A stretch of 64,000 nt of DNA, taken from Streptacidiphilus rugosus AM-16. GTDB lineage: Bacteria > Actinomycetota > Actinomycetes > Streptomycetales > Streptomycetaceae. The stretch covers positions 186,001-250,000 of the forward strand of contig NZ_JQMJ01000003.1 of NCBI RefSeq assembly GCF_000744655.1, read 5' to 3'. Under the pieces are notes generated by a model. It worked only from the letters and a program-made list of their open reading frames with translations, made no database searches and was not told where the DNA came from. Below are positions 1-9,272 of the stretch, one piece after another; the first letter of the stretch is position 1; each line of letters starts with the position of its first letter. The position numbers and the translations under genes are program-made.

Positions 1-810
1 GCCCCAGTGGTCCGCGGCGAACCACTCGCCGGTGCGGCCGAAGCCGGCCATGACCTCGTCGAGGATGAAGACGATGCCGTAGCGGTCACAGATCTCGCGG
101 ACCCCGGCGAGGTAGCCGGCCGGCGGGATCAGGATGCCCGCGGTGCCGACGACGGTCTCCAGGACGATCGCGGCGACGGTCTGCGGACCCTCGAAGGCGA
201 TGGTCGCCTCCAGGTGGGCCAGCGCGCGCTCGCACTCCTGCGCCTCGTTCTCGGCGTGGAAGTTGGAGCGGTAGGTGTAGGGGCCCCAGAAGTGCACGAT
301 CCCGGAGACGCCGGTCTCGTTCGGCCAGCGGCGCGGGTCGCCGGTCATGGCGATCGCGTTGGCGGTGGCGCCGTGGTACGAGCGGTAGGTGGAGAGCACC
401 TTCTGACGGCCGGTGTGCAGGCGCGCCATGCGGATGGCGTTCTCGTTGGCCTCGGCGCCGCCGTTGGTGAAGAAGATCTTGTCCAGGTCGCCCGGCGTGC
501 GCTCGGCGATCAGGCGCGCAGCCTCGGAGCGGGCCTCGACGGCGAAGGCCGGCGCGAAGGTGCAGAGCTTGGCGGCCTGCTCCTGGATCGCGGCGACGAC
601 CTTCGGGTGCTGGTGACCGATGTTGGTGTTGACCAGCTGGGAGGAGAAGTCGAGGTAGCGCTTGCCCTCGAAGTCCCAGAAGTACGAGCCCTCGGCCCCG
701 GCGACGGCGAGAGGGTCGATCAGGGACTGCGCGGACCACGAGTGGAAGACGTGGGCACGGTCGGCAGCCTTGACCGCCTGTCCGGCTGCGGGGTCTGGGG
801 AGATCGTCAT
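1..810 (-). CDS. Class III PLP-dependent aminotransferase (partial)
   Basis: The N-terminal 270 residues of a fold-type I, class III aminotransferase, cut by the left edge. An amino group would be moved from an omega-amino acid or similar donor to a 2-oxo acid in the cytoplasm. Visible family signatures are FTNGGAEANENAIRMAR (PLP phosphate-binding turn) and, close to the edge, LDEVMAGFGRTGEW, whose Asp contacts the PLP pyridine nitrogen. The Schiff-base Lys lies outside the window. The start is the ATG at 810, giving MTISPDPAAGQ. Two identical 11-bp palindromes lie just upstream. The exact substrate (beta-alanine, 4-aminobutyrate, others) cannot be read from this part. Confidence 0.9.
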   Translation of the reverse strand, partial: MTISPDPAAGQAVKAADRAHVFHSWSAQSLIDPLAVAGAEGSYFWDFEGKRYLDFSSQLVNTNIGHQHPKVVAAIQEQAAKLCTFAPAFAVEARSEAARLIAERTPGDLDKIFFTNGGAEANENAIRMARLHTGRQKVLSTYRSYHGATANAIAMTGDPRRWPNETGVSGIVHFWGPYTYRSNFHAENEAQECERALAHLEATIAFEGPQTVAAIVLETVVGTAGILIPPAGYLAGVREICDRYGIVFILDEVMAGFGRTGEWFAADHWG

Positions 811-849
811 GCGCACCAGCGTATTTTCGGCCTGCCGGCCCCCGGTACC

Positions 850-891
850 GACAGCCTGTCTGGCGATCCGAGGGCAGGGCGACAGCCTGTC
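850..891. promoter_or_regulatory. Two identical 11-bp palindromes upstream of the aminotransferase
   Basis: GACAGCCTGTC occurs at 850-860 and again at 881-891. Each copy is a 5-bp inverted repeat around one base. The centres are 31 bp apart, about three helical turns, so two bound proteins would face the same side. The pair lies 40-80 bp upstream of the aminotransferase start; the second copy overlaps the GNAT stop codon. Operator function is inference. Confidence 0.4.
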
Positions 892-1348
892 AGCCCATTG
901 TGTCGACGGACATGGCGTAGAGCAGGAACGGAGTCTTCTCGCCGTGGCGGTCGTAGACGGCGCGGGCCCGGTAGTTGTCCTCGGCCGTGTTCCAGCGGAT
1001 CTGGTACCAGCCGCGGTCGCGGCCGATCCGGCGGAGCTCCGCCAGGAGCGCGTCCACGGTGCCGCCGCCCCGGTGGGCCGGGTCGACGAAGAGGTCGTGC
1101 AGGAAACCGCGGGTACCGCGCAGCGGGGAGTGGTCGGGAGCGAAGTGGGCCAGCCCGATGGGCGTGCCGTCAGCGGCGCGTGCCAGCAGGCACTCGGTGG
1201 GGTGGTTTGCGTCGTGGATCCAGGCCCAGGACTCGGCGAGCCGCTCCTCGGTCAGTTCGACGTGGTAGAACTCGGCGTAGCCGATGAACAGCTCGCGCCA
1301 GCGCGGGCGGTCGGCCTCGGTGGGCGCGGAGATGACGATGTCCGACAT
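890..1348 (-). CDS. GNAT family N-acetyltransferase
   Basis: 152 residues, the normal size of a single GNAT domain, which transfers acetyl from acetyl-CoA to an amine. It has the expected order: N-terminal MSDIVISAPTEADRPRWREL, the strand leading to LFVDPAHRGGGTVDALLAEL (acetyl-CoA pyrophosphate loop, R/Q-x-x-G-x-G type), and the late NTAEDNYRARAVYDRHGEK segment typical of motif B. No signal or membrane segment. Another GNAT lies 15 bp upstream on the same strand, so the two are probably cotranscribed. The substrate is unknown. Confidence 0.88.
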   Translation of the reverse strand: MSDIVISAPTEADRPRWRELFIGYAEFYHVELTEERLAESWAWIHDANHPTECLLARAADGTPIGLAHFAPDHSPLRGTRGFLHDLFVDPAHRGGGTVDALLAELRRIGRDRGWYQIRWNTAEDNYRARAVYDRHGEKTPFLLYAMSVDTMG

Positions 1349-1363
1349 GGTGATGCCTCCCCC

Positions 1364-1960
1364 TCAGCCCTTGGCGAGTCGTTCGGTCAGCCGGGCCCTG
1401 GCGGCCGGCCACTCGTCGACGTTCATGCCGAAGTAGACGCTGTCGCGCCAGCTCCCGTCGCCGCGCTGCACCTGTCGCCGCAGCACGCCCTCGCGCCGGG
1501 CGCCCAGGCGGGCGATGGCGTTCTGCGAGCGCTCGTTGTTGATGTCCGTCTTCCACTGGACCCGCCCGTAGCCGAGGTCCTCGAAGGCGTGGGTCAGCAG
1601 CAGCAGCTTGGCCTCGGTGTTGGCCCCCGTGCGCCAGTGGGTGCGGGCGTACCAGGTCCAGCCGATCTCCAGACGCTCGTGCTCCTCCTGGATGTCGAGG
1701 TAGGTGGTCCAGCCGACGGGCTGCTCCGTGGCCAGATCCACCACCACGAAGGCGAGGTAGCGGTCCGGGCCGTTGAGCAGCGTGTCGGCGTACCCGGCCA
1801 GGTCCTCGACACTGCGCGGGTAGGGGCGGATCCAGCGGAAGACCTCCGCCGCGTCCGCGCCCAGCGCCGCGTAGAGCGCGGGGACGTGATCGAGAGTGAG
1901 CGGCTCCAGTCGGACGTGGCGTCCGGTGAGCACGACGGGCAGCGGGGGCTTCGCGGTCAT
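1364..1960 (-). CDS. GNAT acetyltransferase, RimJ/RimL type
   Basis: About 198 residues from the ATG at 1960 (MTAKPPLPVVLTGRHVRLEPL). An in-frame extension to 2008 is less likely because it would run through the palindromic sites at 1981-2017. The layout is that of ribosomal-protein or small-molecule acetyltransferases of the RimJ/RimL group: GRHVRLEPLTLDHVPALYAAL at the start, EIGWTWYARTHWRTGANTEA in the middle, and NNERSQNAIARLGARREGVL, the usual motif, in the last third. No clear Shine-Dalgarno precedes 1960, so a leaderless or near-leaderless transcript is possible. The acceptor cannot be predicted. Confidence 0.85.
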   Translation of the reverse strand: MTAKPPLPVVLTGRHVRLEPLTLDHVPALYAALGADAAEVFRWIRPYPRSVEDLAGYADTLLNGPDRYLAFVVVDLATEQPVGWTTYLDIQEEHERLEIGWTWYARTHWRTGANTEAKLLLLTHAFEDLGYGRVQWKTDINNERSQNAIARLGARREGVLRRQVQRGDGSWRDSVYFGMNVDEWPAARARLTERLAKG

Positions 1961-1980
1961 GATCGAACGGTAGCCGCTTT

Positions 1981-2017
1981 TTGCACTAGCAGCAATCGAG
2001 TTCTGCACTAGTGCAAT
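1981..2017. promoter_or_regulatory. Paired operator-like palindromes upstream of the GNAT
   Basis: Two related palindromes lie 20-55 bp upstream of the GNAT start. One is TGCACTAGTGCA (2004-2015, perfect 12 bp). The other is TTGCACTAGCAGCAA (1981-1995, a TTGC-N7-GCAA site). The centres are about 21 bp apart, two helical turns. The position over the likely promoter suggests repressor binding. No regulator gene is adjacent, so the binding protein is unknown. Confidence 0.45.
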
Positions 2018-2048
2018 GTGCTGGGTGGGTTCGCGAACCGGGCATGCG

Positions 2049-2081
2049 AAAGGCCCCCGCCCGGTGGGGGCGAGGGCCTCT
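2049..2081 (-). terminator. Terminator downstream of purA
   Basis: A GC-rich hairpin with arms AGGCCC...GGGCCT and an inner CCCGCC/GGGGGC stem, followed on the minus strand by a short T run (TTTCGC). It lies 23 bp beyond the purA stop, in the position of an intrinsic terminator. Confidence 0.6.
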
Positions 2082-2103
2082 GCGCGACGGTGAGAGCCGC
2101 GGA

Positions 2104-3489
<1,386 letters not shown>

Positions 3490-3522
3490 TTACACCGAGA
3501 GATTACCCGAGGAAGGACCACG

Positions 3523-4338
3523 GTGTCGGCTGAGCGTTCGGTGGGCGAGCCCGTGTTGGTCCTGGTATCCCCCACGGCGCTGGCTCTGGACGGCGAGTCG
3601 GTGCGGGTGGCCAGGGACGTGCTGGGGGCCGCGCTGGCGATGAAGGCGGTCGTGCCGGAGAGCCTGCTCGACCTGGAACGTCTGCTGGCCAGACGTGGCC
3701 GTCGCCGACCGGTAGTGATCGGTGACGACCGGTCCCTGCGACAGGTCGTCCAACTCCTCCACCAGCAGGCGACGCTGGCCGCGGCGCCGGTCGGCATGAT
3801 CCCGGTGGGCCGCGGCCACGGGGTCGAGCTGGCCCGCGCGCTGGGCGCGGAGACCCGTCCGGTCCAGGCCGCGCGGGCGATCGTGAACGGCGCGGACCGG
3901 CGGCTCGATCTGCTGGTCGACGAGGACGGCGGAGTGGTGCTGGGAGCGGTCCACATCCCCGGGGGGCGTTCGCCCAGGGCGAACAAGGTGGCGTCCGCCT
4001 GGTGGACAGGTATCAGCCGACGGGTCACCCACGCGCTGGCGCCCCCGGCGGACCGGGAACCGACGCCGCCGCCGCTGCGCGTCGAGGCGGACGGCCAGGT
4101 CCTCGCGGACCCGACCCACCCGATGCGGGCGCTGGCGCTGCGCAGCGCGTCGGGCAGTGCGGAGTTGCGGATCAACGCGCGGCGTGGGAGGGGCGCGCCG
4201 ATGATGGTCCAGGCCCAACGGGTCACGGTCGGCGGCCGGCTCTTCACCTACGAGGCGGACCACGCACTGAGCGCGCCGGTCCACGAACGCACCTGGACGG
4301 TGGAGCCGTCCGCGTGGTCGCTCCGCGTTCCGGCCTAG
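3523..4338 (+). CDS. Diacylglycerol-kinase-like protein with degenerate active-site motifs
   Basis: 271 residues with the fold order of the DAGK/LcbK catalytic domain: N-terminal strand VLVLVSP, then VVIGDDRSLRQ (66-76), then GMIPVGRGHG (91-100), then a C-terminal beta region with RLDLLVDEDG and a long RVEADGQVL segment. In active members these two loops read GGDGT and GTGN/GTAN. Here they are IGDDR and GRGH, so the nucleotide-binding Gly-Gly-Asp-Gly-Thr is not intact. Start GTG at 3523. It is divergent from purA. Likely a pseudo-kinase or lipid-binding relative, kept in frame without stops. Catalytic activity is doubtful. Confidence 0.72.
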   Translation: MSAERSVGEPVLVLVSPTALALDGESVRVARDVLGAALAMKAVVPESLLDLERLLARRGRRRPVVIGDDRSLRQVVQLLHQQATLAAAPVGMIPVGRGHGVELARALGAETRPVQAARAIVNGADRRLDLLVDEDGGVVLGAVHIPGGRSPRANKVASAWWTGISRRVTHALAPPADREPTPPPLRVEADGQVLADPTHPMRALALRSASGSAELRINARRGRGAPMMVQAQRVTVGGRLFTYEADHALSAPVHERTWTVEPSAWSLRVPA

Positions 4339-4351
4339 AGCAAGCTGCAAC

Positions 4352-4446
4352 CTCCTCAGGGGCGCGGGGAACTGACCCTTGGCCGTGAGGTGTCGCGCCA
4401 CGCGCCGGAGGCGCAGATCAGCAGAGCCCCGCGCCCCTGGGGTGAC
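4352..4446. repeat. Streptomycete intergenic inverted repeat (copy 1)
   Basis: CAGGGGCGCGGGG (4357-4369) and its exact complement (4427-4439) enclose about 57 nt containing a smaller GCGCC/GGCGC hairpin. It lies between two convergent genes and so can act as a bidirectional terminator. The left arm continues GGGGAACTG, also present in the copy at 19187-19312. Arms of this kind are, from memory, abundant between genes in Streptomyces genomes. Confidence 0.75.
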
Positions 4447-4451
4447 TGCAA

Positions 4452-5387
4452 CTACCCCTGGCCGGAGACGTGCAGGACGCCGTTGGACTCCGTCACGGCG
4501 AAGCGGGGGAGGGGCTGGGTGGCCGGGCCCTGGAGGACCGCGCCGGTGGTGGCGTCGAACTTGGAGGAGTGGCAGGGGCAGACGAAGGCGCCGTCCTTCG
4601 GGGGGAGGACCGTGCAGCCGGCGTGGGTGCACGCGCTGGAGAAGGCGCAGTAGGTGCCGGCCTTCGGCTGGACGACGTAGACCGGGTCGGTCGCTCCCGG
4701 GACGTTCATCCGGACCGCGCCGCCCACCGGCACCTTCGACGTGGCCACCGTCGCTCCGCTCGAGACCGGGGCGGACGTCGGGGCGGACGTGGGCGCGGAT
4801 GCCGTCGTCCGGCGACGGTTGCGCGCGGTCCAGGAGCCGGTGAGGAGGCCCACGCCCGCCAGGGCGAGCGTCGCCGCGCCGGCCTCGGTCAGGGCGCGGC
4901 GACGGTCCGACGTGGCGGGCTCCGCGCGGCGGCGGGAGAGCCACGCGTCCAGGGAGAGCGTCGGGGCGCCCGCGGCCACCAGCGGTGTCCACGCCGCGAG
5001 GTAGGCGAGGTCGTTCCCGAGGAAGTACGGCGAGGTGCGCCAGCTGACCGTGAGGAACAGCATCAGGCTCAGCGCCGCGCCGCCCGCGGCGGCGAGCCGC
5101 GCCCAGAGGCCGAGCAGCGTGCCGAGGCCGACCGCGAGCTCGCCGAAGGCCAGCGCCGTGCCGGTCGCCGTCGGGGCGTGTTCGGCCAGCCGCAGCAGCG
5201 GTGCCGCCGGGCTGTGGGCCGCCAGCGACGCCTGCAGCTGGGAGAGGTAGGAGGCCGGATCCGCCGCCCCCGCGAGATAGTGCGGGTCGGCCAGCTTGTC
5301 CAGCCCGGCGTAACAGAAGGTCACCCCGAGGAAGAGCCGCAGCGGCAGCAGGGCGTGACGGGAGATCAGGTCGCGGAAGCTCATCAT
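4452..5387 (-). CDS. DoxX-like membrane domain fused to a Rieske [2Fe-2S] domain
   Basis: About 311 residues. Residues 1-135 form four hydrophobic helices of DoxX/DoxD type (LRLFLGVTFCYAGLDKLADP, then LALAFGELAVGLGTLLGLW-like segments). A further helix near 165-185 (AATLALAGVGLLTGS) precedes a Ser/Thr/Ala/Pro linker. The C-terminal 100 residues hold a Rieske domain with CTHAGC and CPCHSSKFD, the four cluster ligands, ending PLPRFAVTESNGVLHV. The Rieske part would face outside, tethered to the quinol-oxidase-like membrane part. Tandem ATGs at 5387 and 5384 make either a possible start. The gene begins 5 bp after the stop of the Cys-repeat gene, so the two are cotranscribed. Likely an electron-transfer membrane protein; partner unknown. 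Confidence 0.85.
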   Translation of the reverse strand: MMSFRDLISRHALLPLRLFLGVTFCYAGLDKLADPHYLAGAADPASYLSQLQASLAAHSPAAPLLRLAEHAPTATGTALAFGELAVGLGTLLGLWARLAAAGGAALSLMLFLTVSWRTSPYFLGNDLAYLAAWTPLVAAGAPTLSLDAWLSRRRAEPATSDRRRALTEAGAATLALAGVGLLTGSWTARNRRRTTASAPTSAPTSAPVSSGATVATSKVPVGGAVRMNVPGATDPVYVVQPKAGTYCAFSSACTHAGCTVLPPKDGAFVCPCHSSKFDATTGAVLQGPATQPLPRFAVTESNGVLHVSGQG

Positions 5388-5392
5388 CGGTC

Positions 5393-6517
5393 TCAATCCG
5401 CCGTGCCGCTGCCCGGAGCGGCCGTCCGGCACAGGTCACGGGCCTCCCCCGCGAGCTGCGGGCAGAGGCGGGTCCGGGCAGACGTGTCGTGGTAGTTGAC
5501 GTTCCAGTAGCTGACCAGACCGGCCACGCAGATCTGACGCTGCCCGTCCCGCGGCGCGGCCATGCACTGCGCCGCGTCCCAGACCGGGCGTTCCAGGTTG
5601 TACTTCATGATCCTGGAGCCCGTCCCCTTGGTGCAGGAGTCCCGGCCGTCCTGGTCCGGTGCACCCAGGCACCAGCGCAGGGACTGCCCGAAGGCCTCCT
5701 GGTGGTGGACGTAGTCGTGGGTCTGCAGGAAGTAGATCGGTGCGTAGAAGTAGCAGGCGCTCCGGAACACGCTCGGCTGTTCCGGACAGGGATAGAGGGG
5801 TTCGGCGGCCAGCTGTGCGGCGGGGAGCTTGGCCAGCGCGGTCGGGTCGTCCTCGTCCGGCTCGAAGAGCTGCATGAAGATGCCCTCGGCGCAGGAGCCG
5901 ATCTGGCCCCGGTCGCCGAAGCGGTCGCAGAGCTGCTCCGCCTTGGCGACGTCCAGGTGCGAGACGAACATCGCGCCGTGGCCGATGCCGTGGAGGCAGG
6001 AGCCGGTCGGCGAGGGGCCGCAGAGGCGGGTCACGTCCCGCTCGGGGTCGGCGCTCTGGGCGAGCTTCTCCTCCATGATTCCGTGCAGGTAGCCGGAGCC
6101 GCAGACGTCGTTGCTGTAGTTCAGCGCCTGGGTGACGCTGCCGTGGTACTTCTCCAGCGCGGCATGTCCCAGGTCGTGCGCCACCGGGTGGCAGAAGTCG
6201 TTGACCTGCGGCTGGCTGACGGTGATCCGCTCCAGCTCGGCGAGCGCCCTCCCCGGGTCGGTCGCGTCCAGTTCGGCGACCAGGTGGTCCCGCAGCGTGC
6301 TGCGGGTCCAGGCGGCCGGCGTCACCGGGGCGGTGGCGGACGGCCGGGGGGTCGGCGGGACGGCGACGGGGAGGGCGTCCACGGACGTGGTCGCCACCGC
6401 GACGGTCCACGGCGTGGTCGCGACCGCCCACACGCCGGCGAGAAAGATGCCGAGCGCGGCAAGCAGTGCGAGTGGTCGGCCCACGATTCCCCCCGTGACG
6501 TTGGGTGCTGTGTACAT
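5393..6517 (-). CDS. Membrane-anchored Cys/His tandem-repeat protein, unknown function
   Basis: 374 residues. An N-terminal hydrophobic helix (PLALLAALGIFLAGVWAV) acts as anchor or signal, followed by a Pro/Ala/Thr linker. From about residue 105 there are some seven repeats of 33-45 residues, each opening with Cys and carrying another Cys near its end. Openings include CHPVAHDLGH, CGSGYLHGIMEE, CLHGIGHGAMF, CAEGIFMQLF, CYFYAPIYF, CTKGTGSRIM and CVAGLVSYW. The pattern C-x2-G plus HxxGH suggests a disulfide-stitched or metal-binding helical repeat outside the membrane. I do not recognise the family. A GTG at 6484 is an alternative start. It forms an operon with the DoxX-Rieske gene 5 bp downstream, which points to a redox role. 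Confidence 0.75.
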   Translation of the reverse strand: MYTAPNVTGGIVGRPLALLAALGIFLAGVWAVATTPWTVAVATTSVDALPVAVPPTPRPSATAPVTPAAWTRSTLRDHLVAELDATDPGRALAELERITVSQPQVNDFCHPVAHDLGHAALEKYHGSVTQALNYSNDVCGSGYLHGIMEEKLAQSADPERDVTRLCGPSPTGSCLHGIGHGAMFVSHLDVAKAEQLCDRFGDRGQIGSCAEGIFMQLFEPDEDDPTALAKLPAAQLAAEPLYPCPEQPSVFRSACYFYAPIYFLQTHDYVHHQEAFGQSLRWCLGAPDQDGRDSCTKGTGSRIMKYNLERPVWDAAQCMAAPRDGQRQICVAGLVSYWNVNYHDTSARTRLCPQLAGEARDLCRTAAPGSGTAD

Positions 6518-6569
6518 CCACCCGGATGCGGATCACCACCCGATCGGTTGCGGGGGAACGATCCTGTCG

Positions 6570-7793
6570 TCAGACGGTGACATCCAGGGACTCGAGCCCT
6601 CTGATCACGTATCCGGGCTTCCAGCGCGGCTCCGACGCTAGGGCCAGATCGGGCGCGAGGCGCAGAAGCGCGCCGAAGGACTCCGCGAGCTCCAGCCGGG
6701 CCAGCGGCGCGCCCAGGCAGAAGTGGATGCCCGCGCCGAAGGTGATGTGCGGGTTGTCGGCGCGCCCGAGGTCGAGTCGGTCGGGGTCGGCGAAGCGTTC
6801 GGGGTCCCGGTTGGCGGAGCCGAAGAGCAGGGCGATCTCGCTGCCGCGCGGGATCAGCTGCCCGCCGACCTCGACGTCGTCCAGCACCCAGCGCTCGAAC
6901 ATCTGCAGCGGGGTGTCGTAGCGGAGCAGCTCCTCCACCGCCGTCGGCATCAGCGCCTCGGGTGCGGCCCGGAGCCGGTCGAGCTCGCCGGGGTTGCGGA
7001 ACAGGGCCCACCAGCCGCTCGCCGTCGTGTTGACGGTGGCCTCGTGGCCGGCGTTCAGCAGCAGCACGCAGGTGGAGATCATCTCCTGCTCGCTGAGCCT
7101 GTCCCCGGCGTCCATCACCGCGATCAGTGCGCTGACCAGGTCCTCGCCGGGCCGGGCGCGGCGCTCGGCGATCAGTGCCCGCAGGTAGTCGGAGAACTCG
7201 ACGCTGGCCCGCACGGCCCGCCGGGCGGTCTCCTCGGTCGGGTTGAGCTCGAACATGCCGGTGATGTCGGCCGACCAGGGGCGCAGCAGCCCGCGGTCCG
7301 CCTCGGGGACGCCCAGCATCTCGGCGATCACGGCCACCGGCAGCGGCTCGGCCACGGCGGCGACGAGGTCTCCGCCTCCGTCCGCCACCAGCCCGCCGGC
7401 CAGCTCCTCGGCCAGCCGCCGCACGGTCGGGCGCAGCGACTCGACCATGCGCGGGGTGAACGCCTTGCCGACCAGGCGCCGGATCCGGGTGTGGTCGGGG
7501 GCCTCCAGGTCGAGCAGGCCGTTGCCGTTCAGCACGTGGAACGGCTCGTGCTCGGGCGGCGGGGCCTGCCGCCCGAACTCCTCGTGGGTGAAACGGTGCA
7601 GGTAGGTACGGCCGAGCCGGCGGTCCCGCAGCAGGGCGTTGACGTCCTCGTAGCGGGAGACCAGCCACTGCCCGCTCGGCTCGTACCAGCTGACCGGCGC
7701 CTCGGCGCGGAGCCGCGCGTAGGCGTCGTAGGGGTGCGCCACGAACTCGGGCGACCAGGGATCGAACGCGGCGGCCCCGCTCGTGGCGCTCAT
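6570..7793 (-). CDS. Cytochrome P450, CYP107-like
   Basis: 407 residues, a soluble bacterial P450 that uses ferredoxin-delivered electrons for monooxygenation. Haem loop FGAGIHFCLGAPLARLE with Cys359; ExxR as ELLR (288-291) in EELLRYDTPLQ; PERF region DPERFADPDRLDLGR. The I-helix reads AGHEAT (248-253). The position after the acidic Glu, usually Thr, is Ala252, as in P450eryF of the CYP107 family. The position near purA matches, from memory, CYP107U1 (SCO3636) of S. coelicolor, reported to affect sporulation. It is preceded by the DUF3151 gene with a 13-bp gap. Confidence 0.93.
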   Translation of the reverse strand: MSATSGAAAFDPWSPEFVAHPYDAYARLRAEAPVSWYEPSGQWLVSRYEDVNALLRDRRLGRTYLHRFTHEEFGRQAPPPEHEPFHVLNGNGLLDLEAPDHTRIRRLVGKAFTPRMVESLRPTVRRLAEELAGGLVADGGGDLVAAVAEPLPVAVIAEMLGVPEADRGLLRPWSADITGMFELNPTEETARRAVRASVEFSDYLRALIAERRARPGEDLVSALIAVMDAGDRLSEQEMISTCVLLLNAGHEATVNTTASGWWALFRNPGELDRLRAAPEALMPTAVEELLRYDTPLQMFERWVLDDVEVGGQLIPRGSEIALLFGSANRDPERFADPDRLDLGRADNPHITFGAGIHFCLGAPLARLELAESFGALLRLAPDLALASEPRWKPGYVIRGLESLDVTV

Positions 7794-7806
7794 GGTGCCC
7801 CGGCCC

Positions 7807-8226
7807 TTACTGCTTCAGCTCGGCGAAGGCCTCGGCGCTGCTGTCCTGGAGGAACTGCCAGCAGCGGGACGCCTCGTCGGTCTCCTTGATCGCGTCCGCG
7901 GCGCGGGCCAGCGCGGCGAGGCTGCGCAGGAAGCCGCGGTTCGGGCGGTGGCTCCACGGCACCGGGCCGTGGCCCTTCCAGCCGGCGCGGCGGAGCTGGT
8001 CGAGCCCGCGGTGGTAGCCGGTGCGCGCGAAGGCGTAGGACTCGACCACGCGGCCGGCGGTGAAGGACTCGTCGGCGAGCTGGGCCCAGGCCAGCGAGAA
8101 GGTCGGGAACTGCGCGGCGACGTCGGCCGCGGAGAAGCCGCCGTCCGCGAGCATGCCGTAGGGCTGTTCCTCCTCCGGCAGGAGGGTGGGCGCGGGTCCG
8201 CCGAGCAGGTTCTCGTGAAGGCTCAT
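7807..8226 (-). CDS. DUF3151 protein
   Basis: 139 residues of the actinobacterial DUF3151 family, all-alpha, function unknown. Recognisable parts are MSLHENLLGGPAPTLLPEE at the start, the ARTGYHRGLDQLRRAGWKG core and VPWSHRPNRGFLRSLAALA near the end. No membrane segment or signal. It is the first gene of a two-gene unit with the P450. The association with a P450 and the neighbourhood of purA and fba match the core region of other streptomycetes. Confidence 0.9.
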   Translation of the reverse strand: MSLHENLLGGPAPTLLPEEEQPYGMLADGGFSAADVAAQFPTFSLAWAQLADESFTAGRVVESYAFARTGYHRGLDQLRRAGWKGHGPVPWSHRPNRGFLRSLAALARAADAIKETDEASRCWQFLQDSSAEAFAELKQ

Positions 8227-8336
8227 GCGTGCAGTCTGCCACGACGCCCGAAAGGCCCGGCGGAGTCGGCTGCGGACCCGGCGGTGGATTCGCCGGGCGG
8301 CTCCGCCGTGGCCCGGACCATGCCCGGCGGCCGGGT

Positions 8337-9164
8337 TCAGCCGCCCACGATGTCGTCGTAGACGCGGACCGCGTCGAGCGCGCCGTCGGGGCCGCGGTGG
8401 TAGACGCCGAGGCCCGGCTGCGGGGTCAGCCGGAAGTCGCCCCAGCTGAGCGCGTTGTACTCGACCGCGCAGCGGACGCCGTCGTCGACGACCGTGCAGA
8501 TGTCCACGCCGATGCCGCCGACCGCGCCGAGGAAGGCGGCGAAGAACGGGCCGATGTCGTCGCGGCCGTGGTGGACGTAGGGGCCGCCGGAGGGCTCACG
8601 GAAGCTCGCGTCCTCCGCGAAGCAGTCGGCGACCGCGTCCGCGTCGGCGGCGGCGAGGGCGGCGAAGTAGGCGCCGACGCGGTCCGCGGGCAGCGCTTCG
8701 CCGCCGGGGAGGCGGGCCGGGCGCATCCGGTTGGTACCGGTCAGCGGCCAGCTGCTGGCGTGGACCCGCACCTCGACCCGCCGCCCGCTGTGCTCGATCA
8801 CGGCCGCGACCGGTTGCGGCACGCGTTCGCCCGGGCCCCTGGGGTGGTCGAGCTCCAGCTCGGCCTCGACCACGGCCCTGCGGCCGACCATGATCCAGTC
8901 GAGCACCCGGGCCTTGGTCTTCCGCTGCTCCTGCCAGCGGGCCGAGGCTCCGAGCAGGTCGGCGACCGCGGCCCGGTCGGTGGTGAGGCCGCGCTCGGGC
9001 TCGTCGACGACCAGGTCGACGGGCCAGGGCGAGTCGGGGTCGGGTGGCTCGCCCGCGGCGAGCGATCTCAGGAAATCCACGCGGGCCGAGATCGAGGTAT
9101 CGGCGGCGGGGTCCGCCGCGAGGAGGTCGGCAGCGGCGGCGGCGAAGTCGGGAATCCAGAACAT
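8337..9164 (-). CDS. Tandem NTF2/SnoaL-like protein
   Basis: 275 residues. The C-terminal 120 residues are a clear SnoaL-like NTF2 fold: RVGAYFAALAAADADAVADC, then EDASFREPSGGPYVHHGRDD, then FRLTPQPGLGVYHRGPDG. The N-terminal half (DFLRSLAAGEPPDPDSPW and DWIMVGRRAVVEAELELDH) looks like a second, more diverged domain of the same kind. Such pockets act as small isomerases, hydrolases or ligand carriers; no catalytic residues can be assigned. It lies 110 bp upstream of DUF3151 on the same strand, so it may be read separately. The intervening bases form several GC-rich stems. Confidence 0.75.
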   Translation of the reverse strand: MFWIPDFAAAAADLLAADPAADTSISARVDFLRSLAAGEPPDPDSPWPVDLVVDEPERGLTTDRAAVADLLGASARWQEQRKTKARVLDWIMVGRRAVVEAELELDHPRGPGERVPQPVAAVIEHSGRRVEVRVHASSWPLTGTNRMRPARLPGGEALPADRVGAYFAALAAADADAVADCFAEDASFREPSGGPYVHHGRDDIGPFFAAFLGAVGGIGVDICTVVDDGVRCAVEYNALSWGDFRLTPQPGLGVYHRGPDGALDAVRVYDDIVGG

Positions 9165-9272
9165 GGAGAGTCACGGTAGGGCGCTCGTCCGGGCCTGCGG
9201 GAGAACTGCCGGGCAACTCGGCCCGACAAAGTCAGCTCAGTCTTCAGGCGGCGCTCGAGCGGGACTCAAGTG

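Noticed and set aside
1..1287. Long plus-strand open frames over the aminotransferase and GNAT genes
   Set aside because: They are high-GC shadows of the minus-strand genes and encode low-complexity Gly/Arg/Ala/Val sequence without family motifs.
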